From Posidonia oceanica (taxonomy: Eukaryota; Streptophyta; Magnoliopsida; Alismatales; Posidoniaceae): a stretch of DNA of 64,000 nucleotides. Each line of letters opens with the position of its first letter. The stretch's first letter is position 1. This document shows positions 32,855 through 43,300 of the stretch, piece by piece. Made by a program: the position numbers and the translations under genes. The stretch covers positions 148,005,501 to 148,069,500 of the forward strand of contig JAZBRS010000026.1 in the NCBI GenBank assembly GCA_037176725.1, in the 5' to 3' direction. The notes under the pieces were generated by a model. The model worked only from the letters and a program-made list of their open reading frames with translations. It was not told the origin of the DNA and made no database searches.

Positions 32855-35800
32855 TGTTGACACCCCATCTTGACAGGCCCGGATCATTTGGGACCTTCTG
32901 GGGATTGCTGCATCTAAACCTAGGTCAAAACAACCCCCAACCCTCTTCATCTCACCCTTCAAAACAAGCCTAACTTGACCTATGCCTACACCCTCTTCCC
33001 AAGCCCAAAGCCTGCCCAAAAACCATAGGAAAACCCATCAACCCCTACTTAGCAAACCTACCCAATCACTTAACAAACTTTCAGCCCAAAACCATTCCCA
33101 AAAACCCTAGAAAACTTAGGTGAAACCACCCTTTTTCTACACCTTAAAACCCCTCCAAAACTTGCTCAAAACCAGACCAAAGCCCTAGAACCAACACTAG
33201 AAACCCTAGGCTACACACTCCCCAATTTTCACCCCATTTCAAAACCTTTAAGCCTTCCTTTTACCTAAATTATCCTTTTCTCTCTCTTGGATTATTCTTT
33301 TCTCTCTCCTCTCTCTCTCCTGATTATCCTCCCTCTTTTCATCCCCTTCTCTCTCTTTTTCTTGCCTGGCTGTGGGCCCCCTTTGTGCTTCTATCTCTTC
33401 TCTATCTTATTTCTATTTTTACCTTATTTTTAGCATTTTCCCTGACTTTTAAAAAATTGTTTTCCCCAACTCATCTCTTTCCCCTTTATTCCTCCTTTTT
33501 CCCTTTTCTTCTTCCTTCTCTTTTCCTTTTTCCTTCTTTTACTAAAATCCATAAAAAAACCCTTTAAAATCCCTAAAACTTTAAAACAAAAGGGAAACAA
33601 ACCAGAACCCTAAGAACAATAATTAAAAATACTAAACAAACAATTAAAAACCTAAACCCAACTAAAATTAGCTAAAATAAAAAATCAAGGAGTGTAACCT
33701 AAAAATACAAAATAACCAAAAGAAAATGCTGTAAAATCAAGGAAAAAACTAAAATATAATCAAAACCAACCAAAAGTGAAAACCCTATCAAAATAATCCA
33801 AGAACAAACCCTAAGAAGAAGTAAAATAATTAAAAAACACTAAGGCAAATAATTAATGAAAAAGCTTGACTTAACAAACCTAAGAAGGACAACTTAAGAA
33901 CTTAATTAAAAAGAAAATGAGAAGCAAATTAAAAAGATTTAAAAACACTTAACCCATCAAAGAAGAAACTTAACTAAAAAACATCAAGAAAACTTAACAA
34001 ATAAAAAATCAAAAGTATAATTTAAAGAAGACTTAAGAAGAATCCTAAAAAGACTAAAATCAAAAGACAAAACTCACTCTAATTAATCCAAAAATAAATC
34101 TTAAAAAATCCCAATTAAAATCCCAGATACTTAACAAGAAAAACACAATGGAAAAATAATTTAAAAGGCTTAACAAACACTTAATCAAAATGGAAAACAA
34201 ATTAAAAACAAAGAAAGCCCTTAAAACCCTAATCAAACCCAAAACCCCTCTAAAATCAGAATTAATCAACTAAAAACAGCCTTTAAAAATTTAATCAAGA
34301 TCCTAACTCACAACATGATCATTCTAATATTTTTACTTATTTTAATTTTATTTTTACCTAATTTATTTCTCCTCTTTTTCTCCTCTCCTTCTCCCTTTCT
34401 TCCTATTCTTTTCCTTTTTTCTGCTGGGCCAAATCCAGCTCGTCCACCCCTTCCATCTTTCTTTTTTCTTTTTTATTTTCTGGTTCGCGACCCGGCCCGC
34501 TGCCCTCCTTCTTCCTCAGCTTCTTCCTTCTCCTCCCGCGAAGCTGCACAGCACTCCCTCTCCTTTTTTTTTTAAATTCAAGCTCTCCCTCTCCATCAGA
34601 TCAGCACCAGTTCGCCTCGGCCTCCTCTTCTCTCAGCACCTTTTTCGGGAGGCATTAACTGCCTGTCGACTCGCCGGCCTCCTCTCAACTCCAGCTCCAG
34701 TGTTCGGCGCCGACAGGATTTGAAAATCCTCTACGCGCCCAGCTCCGCTGAAGCCTTCTGATAAAGCCTCAGCATTCGACCTCCTTCAATGCCCTTTGGT
34801 CATCCGAGAGAGAGAGCTGAAGTCCAGAGAGAATTCCCAAGCAAACTTCTCCTTCTTCTCCCTTTGATTTTCAGCAACACTTTCCTTTCTTTTTCTCCCT
34901 GAAACCAAGCCCGTTCCAGCATCCAATTCTATTCCATTTCATCCCCCAAATCCACCCAGAGTCCCAACATCCCTCCTCCATCATTTCCCAGCCTTTCCAC
35001 CCCTGTAAACACTCCCATTCACTCGAATTTCCACTGCAGAAGCCAACTGCAACCCATCACTTCTCATTTCAGAATTGCCTTCACCACAGACCTCCTTTTC
35101 GTCCCAAAACTTTCCCAGTCACTCGCCTGAACTCCACCTCTCCAAGCCATCTGACCTTCACCCTTCTCCCCCCTCACAGCCCGAACCTTCCACCACAAAC
35201 AGTTACCTCCCTCTCTGACCAGAAAGTCGACTGGCTTGCAACTCCACCCACAGCCTCCCAAAACCCAATTCGACCGCCCAGAACCCTTCTCCAGACCTCC
35301 AGCAGTCTTCCAGAAGACCCCATCCGGCCTGAGGAGTGACGGACAGTCCCCTCGATCTCCGGCTGCCTCTGTGAACCCACGATCAGTCGAATCTTCCTCC
35401 GGTCTTCGCAGCAGCCGTCCAACCATCCAGGAAGCTCCGGAGGGTCGCTCTGAGGCGATCCCAATCCTCGCGAGCAGCAGACGGCGCCCGCAGCGACCGG
35501 ACGAGCTCCACCGGCGACCTCTGAAACCACCTGCGTCGGGAGGACATCCCAGCCACGGAAACAGGTAAACTCTTGTTCCTTTAGTATAATCTCCTTCTCC
35601 TCTTGCTTTCCCCCCCTTAGAGTAGGTCTTCCTTCGCTCCTGCGCCGAATCAGCTCTGGCCAGAGTCGTCTTCTCCGGCGAGACTCTCCGCGCGTCCCTC
35701 CGCTCCGGTCAGCAGAACGGCCTTCCAGCAGCACCCTCCGGTCTGCACGAGCCTCAGGAGCACGCTTCGGTCTTCAGATCGCCGCGTCGTCGCGCCGATC

Positions 35801-35948
35801 GCCCGGAATGCGTTTCTGAAGCTCTGCAAGTCTCCGGTGGCTTCTCTGGCTCGCTCCAGCCCGCGTCAAGCCCTGCCGAGCGTCGTCCGACCTCCGTCAG
35901 GACCTGGAGATGCCTCCCCGCCAGTCTGCGCTGCTCCAACACCCCCGT

Positions 35949-36002
35949 GCCGACGTTCATGGACGTTGGCAGCTTGCTGCTACAGTGTCCATGGCCGTCG
36001 GC
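35949..36002 (+). other. Long conserved hairpin in LTR2
   Basis: Arms 35949-35968 and 35983-36002 pair over 20 positions with one true mismatch and three G-T wobbles; inner GCAG/CTGC and loop CTTG are identical to LTR1. Three arm positions show both partners changed relative to LTR1. Confidence 0.8.
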
Positions 36003-37744
36003 CATAGCACTGTTCATTTATTTTTCAGTTATCTAAGTTTTTCGTTAAATATTGCATTTCTGGTCTGAGTTTTTATTATTTTGCATTCCAGTCCTTTATT
36101 TGACTTAATCTGCTGATTTTTGAACTGAAACCATGTCAAATTGCATGAAATGTTTGTAGTTTTCCTTATTTGCATGCTGATCCATTTACTGTGCTTTCCT
36201 TCGTTAATAAGTTAGACTTTGGCCCTCCTGCTTTTGATTTTTGCACTTAAGTCCTGTAGTAGTTTAATTAGATTTAATGCATGAACTTTGCCATATAAAA
36301 TTGCATTCCAGGTCCCTTTTGTTTGCTGTATTTTTCTTATGGTCCTCTGTCCTGTAGAACTTAGGTTTTATTTTTTATTTTTGCTTGTTGCATTGCATTT
36401 ATCCCCCTCTGTTTTCTGATTTTTGCATGTAGGCCCTTTCTAATGCACAGTAGTCTTTTAAATGCATATTTAGCTTATTAAATTGCATTTTTGACCTTGC
36501 ATATTTTAAAAATTGCATGTCGGTCCTCTGTCTGCCCCTTTAATGCATATTTTGCTTCAAAAATTGCATTTTTGACCTTGCATGATTTGAAAATTGCACA
36601 TAGGTCCTCAGCATGCTTATAAAAATCATTTAAATGCATATTTTGCTTCAAAAATTGCATTCTAGCCCTGCATGTTTGAAAAATTGCATGTAGGTCCCCC
36701 ATTTGCATTCCCAGACTACTTAGGACCCTGTTTTTTCGGGAAAAATTGCATTTTAGACCCTAATGATTTTAAAATTGCATTTCAACTTGCCACATGTTTT
36801 CAAAACTTGTCCTGACACATACCCATTTTGAAAAATTGCATTTTAAACCCTGACCTTTGCAAAATTGCATCCAGACCCTCCTTTTCTCAAAATCCTTGCA
36901 TGAAAGCCCCAAACTTTTCAAAGCTTTTGCATTTAGACCCCCATCTTTTCAAAAATTGCATTTGAACCCCCAATTTTCTGAAAAATCCCTCCTGAGTCTT
37001 TTCTTGCTTCCTGCATGCATTTGCACTCATGTAGCCTTGCATTTGGCATCCTCTGCACACACTCAAGTACCATTAGCTCCCATTCACGAGGGAGGACCTA
37101 TTTGCACACCCCTAGGACCTCTTGAACACTTAGATCTGTTCTTCTCCCCTGTTCTGGCCCCTCTGCCTTGAAGCTGCGATATCTTCCAATCCGGCCGTTG
37201 GATCTTCTCAAACAAGCTACCCAGACGACCCCGGCGGAGCGCTCTTCAGCATGGAGCAAGCAGATTTCAGATCAGGCTTCAGATTTCCCAAGTATGTCCT
37301 CCTGAACCCCTGCAAAGCATTCATTTGCACATCATTTGCATTGCATGCATCGTTTTCGCTTTTCGCTTCTTCGAGCATGTAGAATAGGACTTCCTCCTCT
37401 TATCCTTCAACTCTGTTCCTCGTTTCGCGTATTCCCAAGTGTTTTGTGTTGTGTTTCCCCTGGATTCACCACTTATTGCGACTTTCTTCCACCTTTTCCA
37501 CGATCCGATCGTACCGCGAGCTTTGGGCAGCGTGCGAGACACATCGTGGAGCGGTTTAGTGGAAAACAGTCACAAAGCAGTGGTAATCCCTCCACTTGCT
37601 TGTTCTCCCCAGTGTAGGTCTTCTCACCTACTCTGCGTGGCCCTTAAACAGTGCCTGTCCTCACACACGCACTGTTTACTTCTCCTTTCGCTTCCCTTGA
37701 TCTTTTTTCCTTGCATTTGCATCTGCATGGTTTTGCCGAGGTTT

Positions 37745-38215
37745 TATTCCGTCTTTTGGCACCGTTCCGCGTGCTCGCTTTGTCTTTGGCACCGTTTTGC
37801 GTGCCCGCTTTGCTTTTGGCACCATTTTGCGTGCCCGCTTCGTTTTTGGCACCGTTTCGCGTGCCCGCTTCGTTTTTGGCACCGTTTTGCGTGCCCACTT
37901 CGCTTTTGGCACCGTTTCGCGTGCCCGCTTTGTCTTTGGCACTGTTTTGCATGCCCGCTTCGCTTTTGGCACCGTTCCACGTGCCCGCTTTGTTTTTGGC
38001 ACCGTTTTGCGTGCCCACTTCGCTTTTGGCACCGTTTCGCGTGCCTGCTTTGTTTTTGGCACCGTTTTGCGTGCCCGCTTTGTCTTTGGCACCGTTTTGC
38101 GTGCCCGCTTCGCTTCTAGCACTGTTTTGCGTGCCTGCCTTGTTTTCTTGCACCGTTTTGCGTGCCGTTCTCGTTTCTTGCGTTGTTTCGCGTGTTTTGC
38201 GCCGTTTTCTCTTGC
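37745..38215 (+). repeat. 30-bp minisatellite of LTR2
   Basis: About 15 very regular units, CACCGTTTTGCGTGCCCGCTT type. Open frames of up to about 235 codons on both strands arise from this repeat. Confidence 0.9.
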
Positions 38216-38845
38216 ATGTCGCTTGCATTGCTTGGTTTTACCGTTGTTTTGCTTTTTCGCTTGCATTTGCATATAGGACAGTGATGCTTACTGCCTGGAG
38301 TTCTCACGAGCCCGGTTTCGCCCGGTTCGGAACACAGACAGTGCTGCTGAGCACTTAGACAGCACGTTTACTTTCCTGCATTGCATCCCACCACTTAGAG
38401 CACACCTATGAGCATTGATTCTGGCATTCATTGGCATTTAGGCATTCAAATCTGCATTTCCCTGTGTATGCGAGCGTAAGCCTAGAAAGACCGATTCTCG
38501 GGCGTGTCGGGGGTGCCTAACACCTTCCCCGTGTGTAACAGGAGTCCTTGCCCAGTCTTTTGGCCCGCAATGACCACATCGCCCTTATCCTAGGCATGAG
38601 TCATCTCATTTGCATGTATTTGCATTTGTTTTCCTTTGCATTGCTTTGCTTTGCATTTCTTGCTTGGTTTTGCGTGTTAATTCATGCATTTCCCCTGGTT
38701 TTCCTTGTCTCCCGATAATAGACATGGTGGCGACTCTGATTTGTCTTATCTTCTTCTTTTCTTCCTTTTTAAGTGTTTTCGAGTTGAGCCCTCCTCCTCG
38801 GACCATCGCCGCTAATAGTAAGCCTGATTTCTGATTGGGATTACT

Positions 38846-39090
38846 ACAGTGGCGACTCTGCTGGGGATGCTAGACTCCGGCTTTCGCCTTCGCTTTCGCT
38901 CGCTTGGGATTTGCATTCTTTGCTTGCCTTTGTGCCCTTTGCCTTGCTTTTGCTTGCTTGCCTGCTTGTCTGCTTTGCCCAGCGAAGTCGACAGTGGCGA
39001 CTCCGCTGGGGATTTGCTAGACTCCGGCTTTCGCCTTCGCTTTCGCTCGCTTGGGATTTGCTTTCTTTGTTTGCCTTTTGCGCCTCCTTT
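38846..39090 (+). repeat. Tandem duplication of about 145 bp containing the primer site
   Basis: The segment from ACAGTGGCGACTC to about GGGATTTG recurs 145 bases later. The second primer site (38995-39012, TGGCGACTCCGCTGGGGA) is identical to C's site. C has one copy only. Confidence 0.88.
38850..38867 (+). other. Primer binding site of element B
   Basis: TGGCGACTCTGCTGGGGA, one base after the LTR end; of the tRNA-Arg type known from Ogre elements. One base differs from the copy at 38995 and from C. Confidence 0.85.
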
Positions 39091-39691
39091 GCCTGTTTTG
39101 CTTCCTCTTCTGTGCAAACTCCTAGCGAGTCGCCTCATGGCTACTTTGCTTAGGTTTTGCACCTGCCTCGTTTGCTTCGCCGTGGTGTTCGCTTTGCCTT
39201 GCTCTGCTTTGTCTCTGATGCTTGTTTACCTGCTTATTTCTTTGCTTCTGCTCTTGCCTGCTTCAATGCTTACTTGTCTTTATCTTTTCTTTATCTATCT
39301 GCTTTTTATTGCTTTATTTCTCGCACAATGCATGTCTACATACTTGTTTGGCAACAATGCATGCTTTTTGAATGCTGAATGCTTCTCTTACACCTATGCT
39401 ATGTCACTACGCACGCACATACTTTGTATATATGCCTTTTGACATGATGAATGCTTTTCCTTCACTATCATGCCCATGAACACTCGCACATACCATGCAC
39501 TTGCCTTTTGCTGTGTTGTATGTTGTTTGCCTGCCATGTTTGACTAATTTTCTTCCCTTTCGCACATGCCATGCCTAGGATAGTAGGGACTTGTTTGCTC
39601 TCCCCATGGTTAACTAAAAACAGCAAGTAAAAGGAACTTCTAGGGGTAACTAGAGACTTCGAACAACCCTTCACCCCCTTTGGTTAATAAA

Positions 39692-39988
39692 ATGCGCAAG
39701 ATAAAAGACTTTAATCATTTGCATAAGCATCATATAGGACATGCATCTTCTCATCTGAGTCCACCTATTAGTCTGCGAAGGACAGTCCCGGCCTCTTGTT
39801 CCACTGCTTTGAGCGTGGCGCGAGTCAGCCGGTCTATCCCCCCTTTGTCCGGGAGTCGTGTCGGTGTTAGTAGAGGGTACCACCCACGCTTTGGCGGGGT
39901 AGAGGCCACCAACGCACCACCCTGTCATTTCTTGAGCTTTGGGCCAGGAGTTAGGCAGGGAACCTACTTTTCTGACCTGAGTCGGTGA
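39692..39988 (+). CDS. Small conserved ORF upstream of gag (B copy), 98 codons
   Basis: Starts at the ATG of MRKIKDFNHLHKHH and ends SDLSR followed by TGA. The C copy (58858-59151) has the same start, the same end and the same C-terminal half (GGVEATNAPPCH, LSFGPGVRQG). Between them, several one-base gaps add up to three, so the frame is kept at both ends but differs in the middle. No known domain. It may equally be a conserved RNA region that happens to be open. Confidence 0.4.
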   Translation: MRKIKDFNHLHKHHIGHASSHLSPPISLRRTVPASCSTALSVARVSRSIPPLSGSRVGVSRGYHPRFGGVEATNAPPCHFLSFGPGVRQGTYFSDLSR

Positions 39989-40117
39989 CCCGTACACCTA
40001 GGGATACCCAAAGTAGATCACCTACTAAGATACACTAGTTAGGTAAGGGGGCATACTAGAAAGCATGCATATCATTCATGCCATTTAACTTAACTCATTT
40101 GCATTCATCTTTTCAGT

Positions 40118-40152
40118 TTCTAACCCCAGTTTCCTTTTGTTTGTGTCATCAG
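40118..40152 (+). other. Putative 3' splice site before gag (B)
   Basis: CTAAC at about 40120, a T-rich stretch, then CAG ending at 40152. C has the same arrangement with AG at 59310-59311. Pairs logically with the LTR donor at 35565. Confidence 0.45.
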
Positions 40153-40334
40153 TGATCGGTAAGCGAGTTCCCCTTGCTAGAGCTTGAGTACCGACCCTTG
40201 TTGGCACCCCTATTGCGACCTTATTCGCGACCATTCCCCCTTCTGAGCTATCCGCCTTCGCGACGATAGCTCCTATTAGGAATCACCGCTTGAACACCCG
40301 TCGCAGCCCTGTTCTCACGCGCTCTAGGTCAGCA

Positions 40335-43300
40335 ATGGCCCAGTACGTCAGTGAGCCTCTCTTTACTCCTGTCACGGAGGGTGTTTCCGTTCTGGCCCCT
40401 CAGGTTGCTCCTTCTATCCTCGTTGTTCCCCCTCCGACGCCAGGGTTTCCTCCCCTGGCGCCTCTAGGATCCCAGTATGTCCCGGGACAGTGCCAAGCAT
40501 CTCTTCCTCCGGATCCGGTTGCCGAGTCTATCGTGACGACCATTACTCGCACTTCGGAGACGCCATTGCCCCCTCCATCCCAGGGATACGTCGCTTTTGA
40601 CATCCCTCCTACCACTGCTGCGACTTTTTCTGTAGAACCTCTTCCTCCCGGACAGTCTGTGTCCATGCCATTTGCTTCTCAACCTTCGCCGGCACTGCAC
40701 TTTAGCGTCCCCACTGGCGAGACGCCTGAGGCACAGTACCAGCACCTGATGGAGCTTGCCCAAAGACTGCAGGGCATGGCTCTATCAGTTTGTCCTTCCT
40801 GTGCTCCTGTCGTTCCTGAGGTTCCTTTGAGGCCAGTTCCTGCACTTCATGCATCTACCTCTACACCTCCGCCTCGACCATCGTCTCAACTGCTCACGGT
40901 TCCGACGATGGGGGCCCGTTTACCGCCTCTTGCTGCACAACACTTAGCACAACATGCTCCTCTTCCCCCTGGTGGTCAGTCCTTTGGACCGGCTGGAGCC
41001 CAGTACCTCATTGGCTCGCTGTCTGGCACCCCGCCTATACAGCAACTGGTGCTCCGTCATCCTATCCCTATCACAGCACAGCATGGCATCTACTCTTCTC
41101 CTTTGCATCAAGCCCAGCATCCTCCATACACTCCTGCATACACAGTTCCCCAGCACAGATACGCCGGCCATCCCGTTGCTCCACCAGGCGACGCTATGGT
41201 GGATCCGGAGGAGCACTTAGGTGCGACCCATTCGGCGTATGTGCTCACTACCCCTGCTGATCCCTCCCCTATAGCAGCAACTCCGGACCCCATCAACAAT
41301 CGGATGGACGTCTTGGAAAAGGCACTACGACTAGTGCAGGGTACTGAGCACCAGACCTACCAATTTCGGGACCTCTGCTGCTTTCCAGAGGCGGTACTCC
41401 CTTCGAAGTTCAAAATCCCGGACTTCGAGAAATACAATGGTAGGGGCTGCCCCGTGGCACACCTGAAGGCGTATTGCGGTGATCTCGCTCAGCTTCAGGC
41501 TGATGAGAGGTTGCTGATCTGCCTGTTCCAGAAGAGTTTGACCGGGCCGGCACTCAAGTGGTTTACATCGCTTGATATGTCAGCCATCAAGACTTGGAAC
41601 AACCTCAGTTAGGCGTTCCTGGAACAATACTCCTTCAACCTCGATCTAGTCCCAAAGCGGACGGACTTGATCGCAATCAAGCAGAATTCCGGCGAGCCGT
41701 TCGGGGAGTACGTCGGCCGCTGGCGCGCCCTTGCCTCTCAGGTTCGAGATAGACCCTCTGACGAGGAGTCTATTGAGATCGTCATCAAAGGGGCGCAGCC
41801 ATCTCTTGGAGCTCTGCTTAGCATCCAACCAGTTGCTACTTTTGCTGCACTCATCAGAGCTGGAGCGCGCGTGGAGAATTCTTTGCGAAGCGGCAACTTC
41901 CCGGCTCTCTCTGCGTTTGCTAAGCAGGCCGCGATCAGCAGTAACAGTGCCAACAGCAGCGCATCCAACAACAATAGCGGCAGCAACAACAACCGCCCGA
42001 AGAGGAAAGACTCACCGAAAACCGCTGTTGCATTCGTCGACTCCCCTACTATGCCTGTTCGCTTGCCATCCCGGCCCGCCTCAGCTCAGATGGTGTACGC
42101 TCTTGCACCTAGGAATCCACCCACACCACAGATCACTACCACTGCTAGACTGGTCTACCCTGCCGCACCAGTTCAGCAAGGCTCATACTAGAGGCAAAGA
42201 AGGCCACTCACTGAGAAGCGGAAATTCACCCCACTGGTGGAACCGCTCACGGTCATCTTGCCAAAGGTTGCATCACTCCTGAAGTTCCCGGAGGTTCGTC
42301 CGCCCCCAAGTCCCTTGCCGCATTGGTTTAGGGTGAACCTCTTCTGCAATTTCCATCGAAGTGCCGGGCATTCGACGGACAATTGCTTCTCCTTGCGGAA
42401 CGCTATTCAGGATTTAATCGAATCGGGAACGATTGTGATTGACACGCACGAGGCATCCACTCAAGCACACACGCATGCATCTGCTCATTCAGCTGTTCCA
42501 CCTCATTCTGGCATCATCCATCAATCCCTATCAGAGCACTCTTATCCGGGAGGGGCGGGAACCTCAGGCATCCATTCTGTCTTTCCTTCTGGGCCTGCTA
42601 CCTCTGTGGTAGACCCTTCTGATCTTATCTCTGATATCTCTGAGCCTTTCCCTGTGAATCTCTATCTTGCGGCAGTTGCCGACTCCGAGTCGGGAGTTCA
42701 CACGATCCGACCGCGTGCCAGGCTGGAGCGCCCCTCCGCGCCCCCCGTTGTGCTTCTTCAGGCTCAATCCCCTGTACACCTCCTAGCTAGGGCCCAGCCT
42801 AGATCCCCCATCCATCTCTTAGGGCGACCTCAGCTAGAATCCCCTGTACACCTTCTAGGCAGACCACAACCTGCCCCAGCCTTCCCACCCCAACAACCAT
42901 GCCCTCTAGGTAGACCTCAATACCCAGTAGGTTCCCCTGTAACCCCTCCTGTGCTCGCAGCACGTGCTCCAGTGGTTATTGACTTAACCTTGGACACCCA
43001 TCGCGTCCCTTACAGTTACACCATAGAAATGTGTGCGGAAGTAACGCGATCGGGGAGGGTCTACAGGCCCCCAGCACCGGCAATTAGGCCAAATCACCCC
43101 AAACCTGCTATGCCCCCACCCTCCAGTCAACCCGTAGCAGATCCAACCCCAAATCAACCCGTAGCAAGCCAAATCCCTCCCCAGCCTGTAGCGGCCCAGC
43201 TTTCTGCCACTACCCCCTTAGAGCTTGCCCAAACAACCCCTCCTATTGCCAAAAAGAACCAACCCAAGGCAGACTTAACCTCCCAACTTAAGAAGGTCAA

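Larger units (their letters stand above)
32855..38848 (+). repeat. LTR2: 5' LTR of element B (5994 bp)
   Basis: TGTTGACACCCC to ATTACTACA, followed after one G by the primer site. Same layout as LTR1: CT-rich block (about 33280-33540), A-rich block (33541-34320), GC-rich leader (about 34430-36000) with donor at 35565, hairpin 35949-36002, degenerate repeats (about 36050-37000), minisatellite (about 37745-38215), conserved block (38465-38595), primer-site echo (38728-38738). A GATAAAG at about 34760 may serve as TATA element (weak). Confidence 0.95.
39140..40334 (+). other. Leader of element B between primer site and gag
   Basis: CT/TG-rich sequence (39140-39600) with no gene, then a conserved block (39660-40050) that contains a small open frame, then an acceptor-like site (AG at 40151-40152) with CTAAC branch motif and long pyrimidine run. 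Aligns with 58150-59491 of C. Confidence 0.75.

Noticed and set aside
37439..38358. Long open frames on both strands in LTR2 (and at 14411-14955, 17377-18141, 56087-57494)
   Set aside because: They are produced by a tandem repeat with a period near 30 bp and low T-A-A/T-A-G content. The peptide is a simple repeat, several frames are open at once, and copies differ in length.
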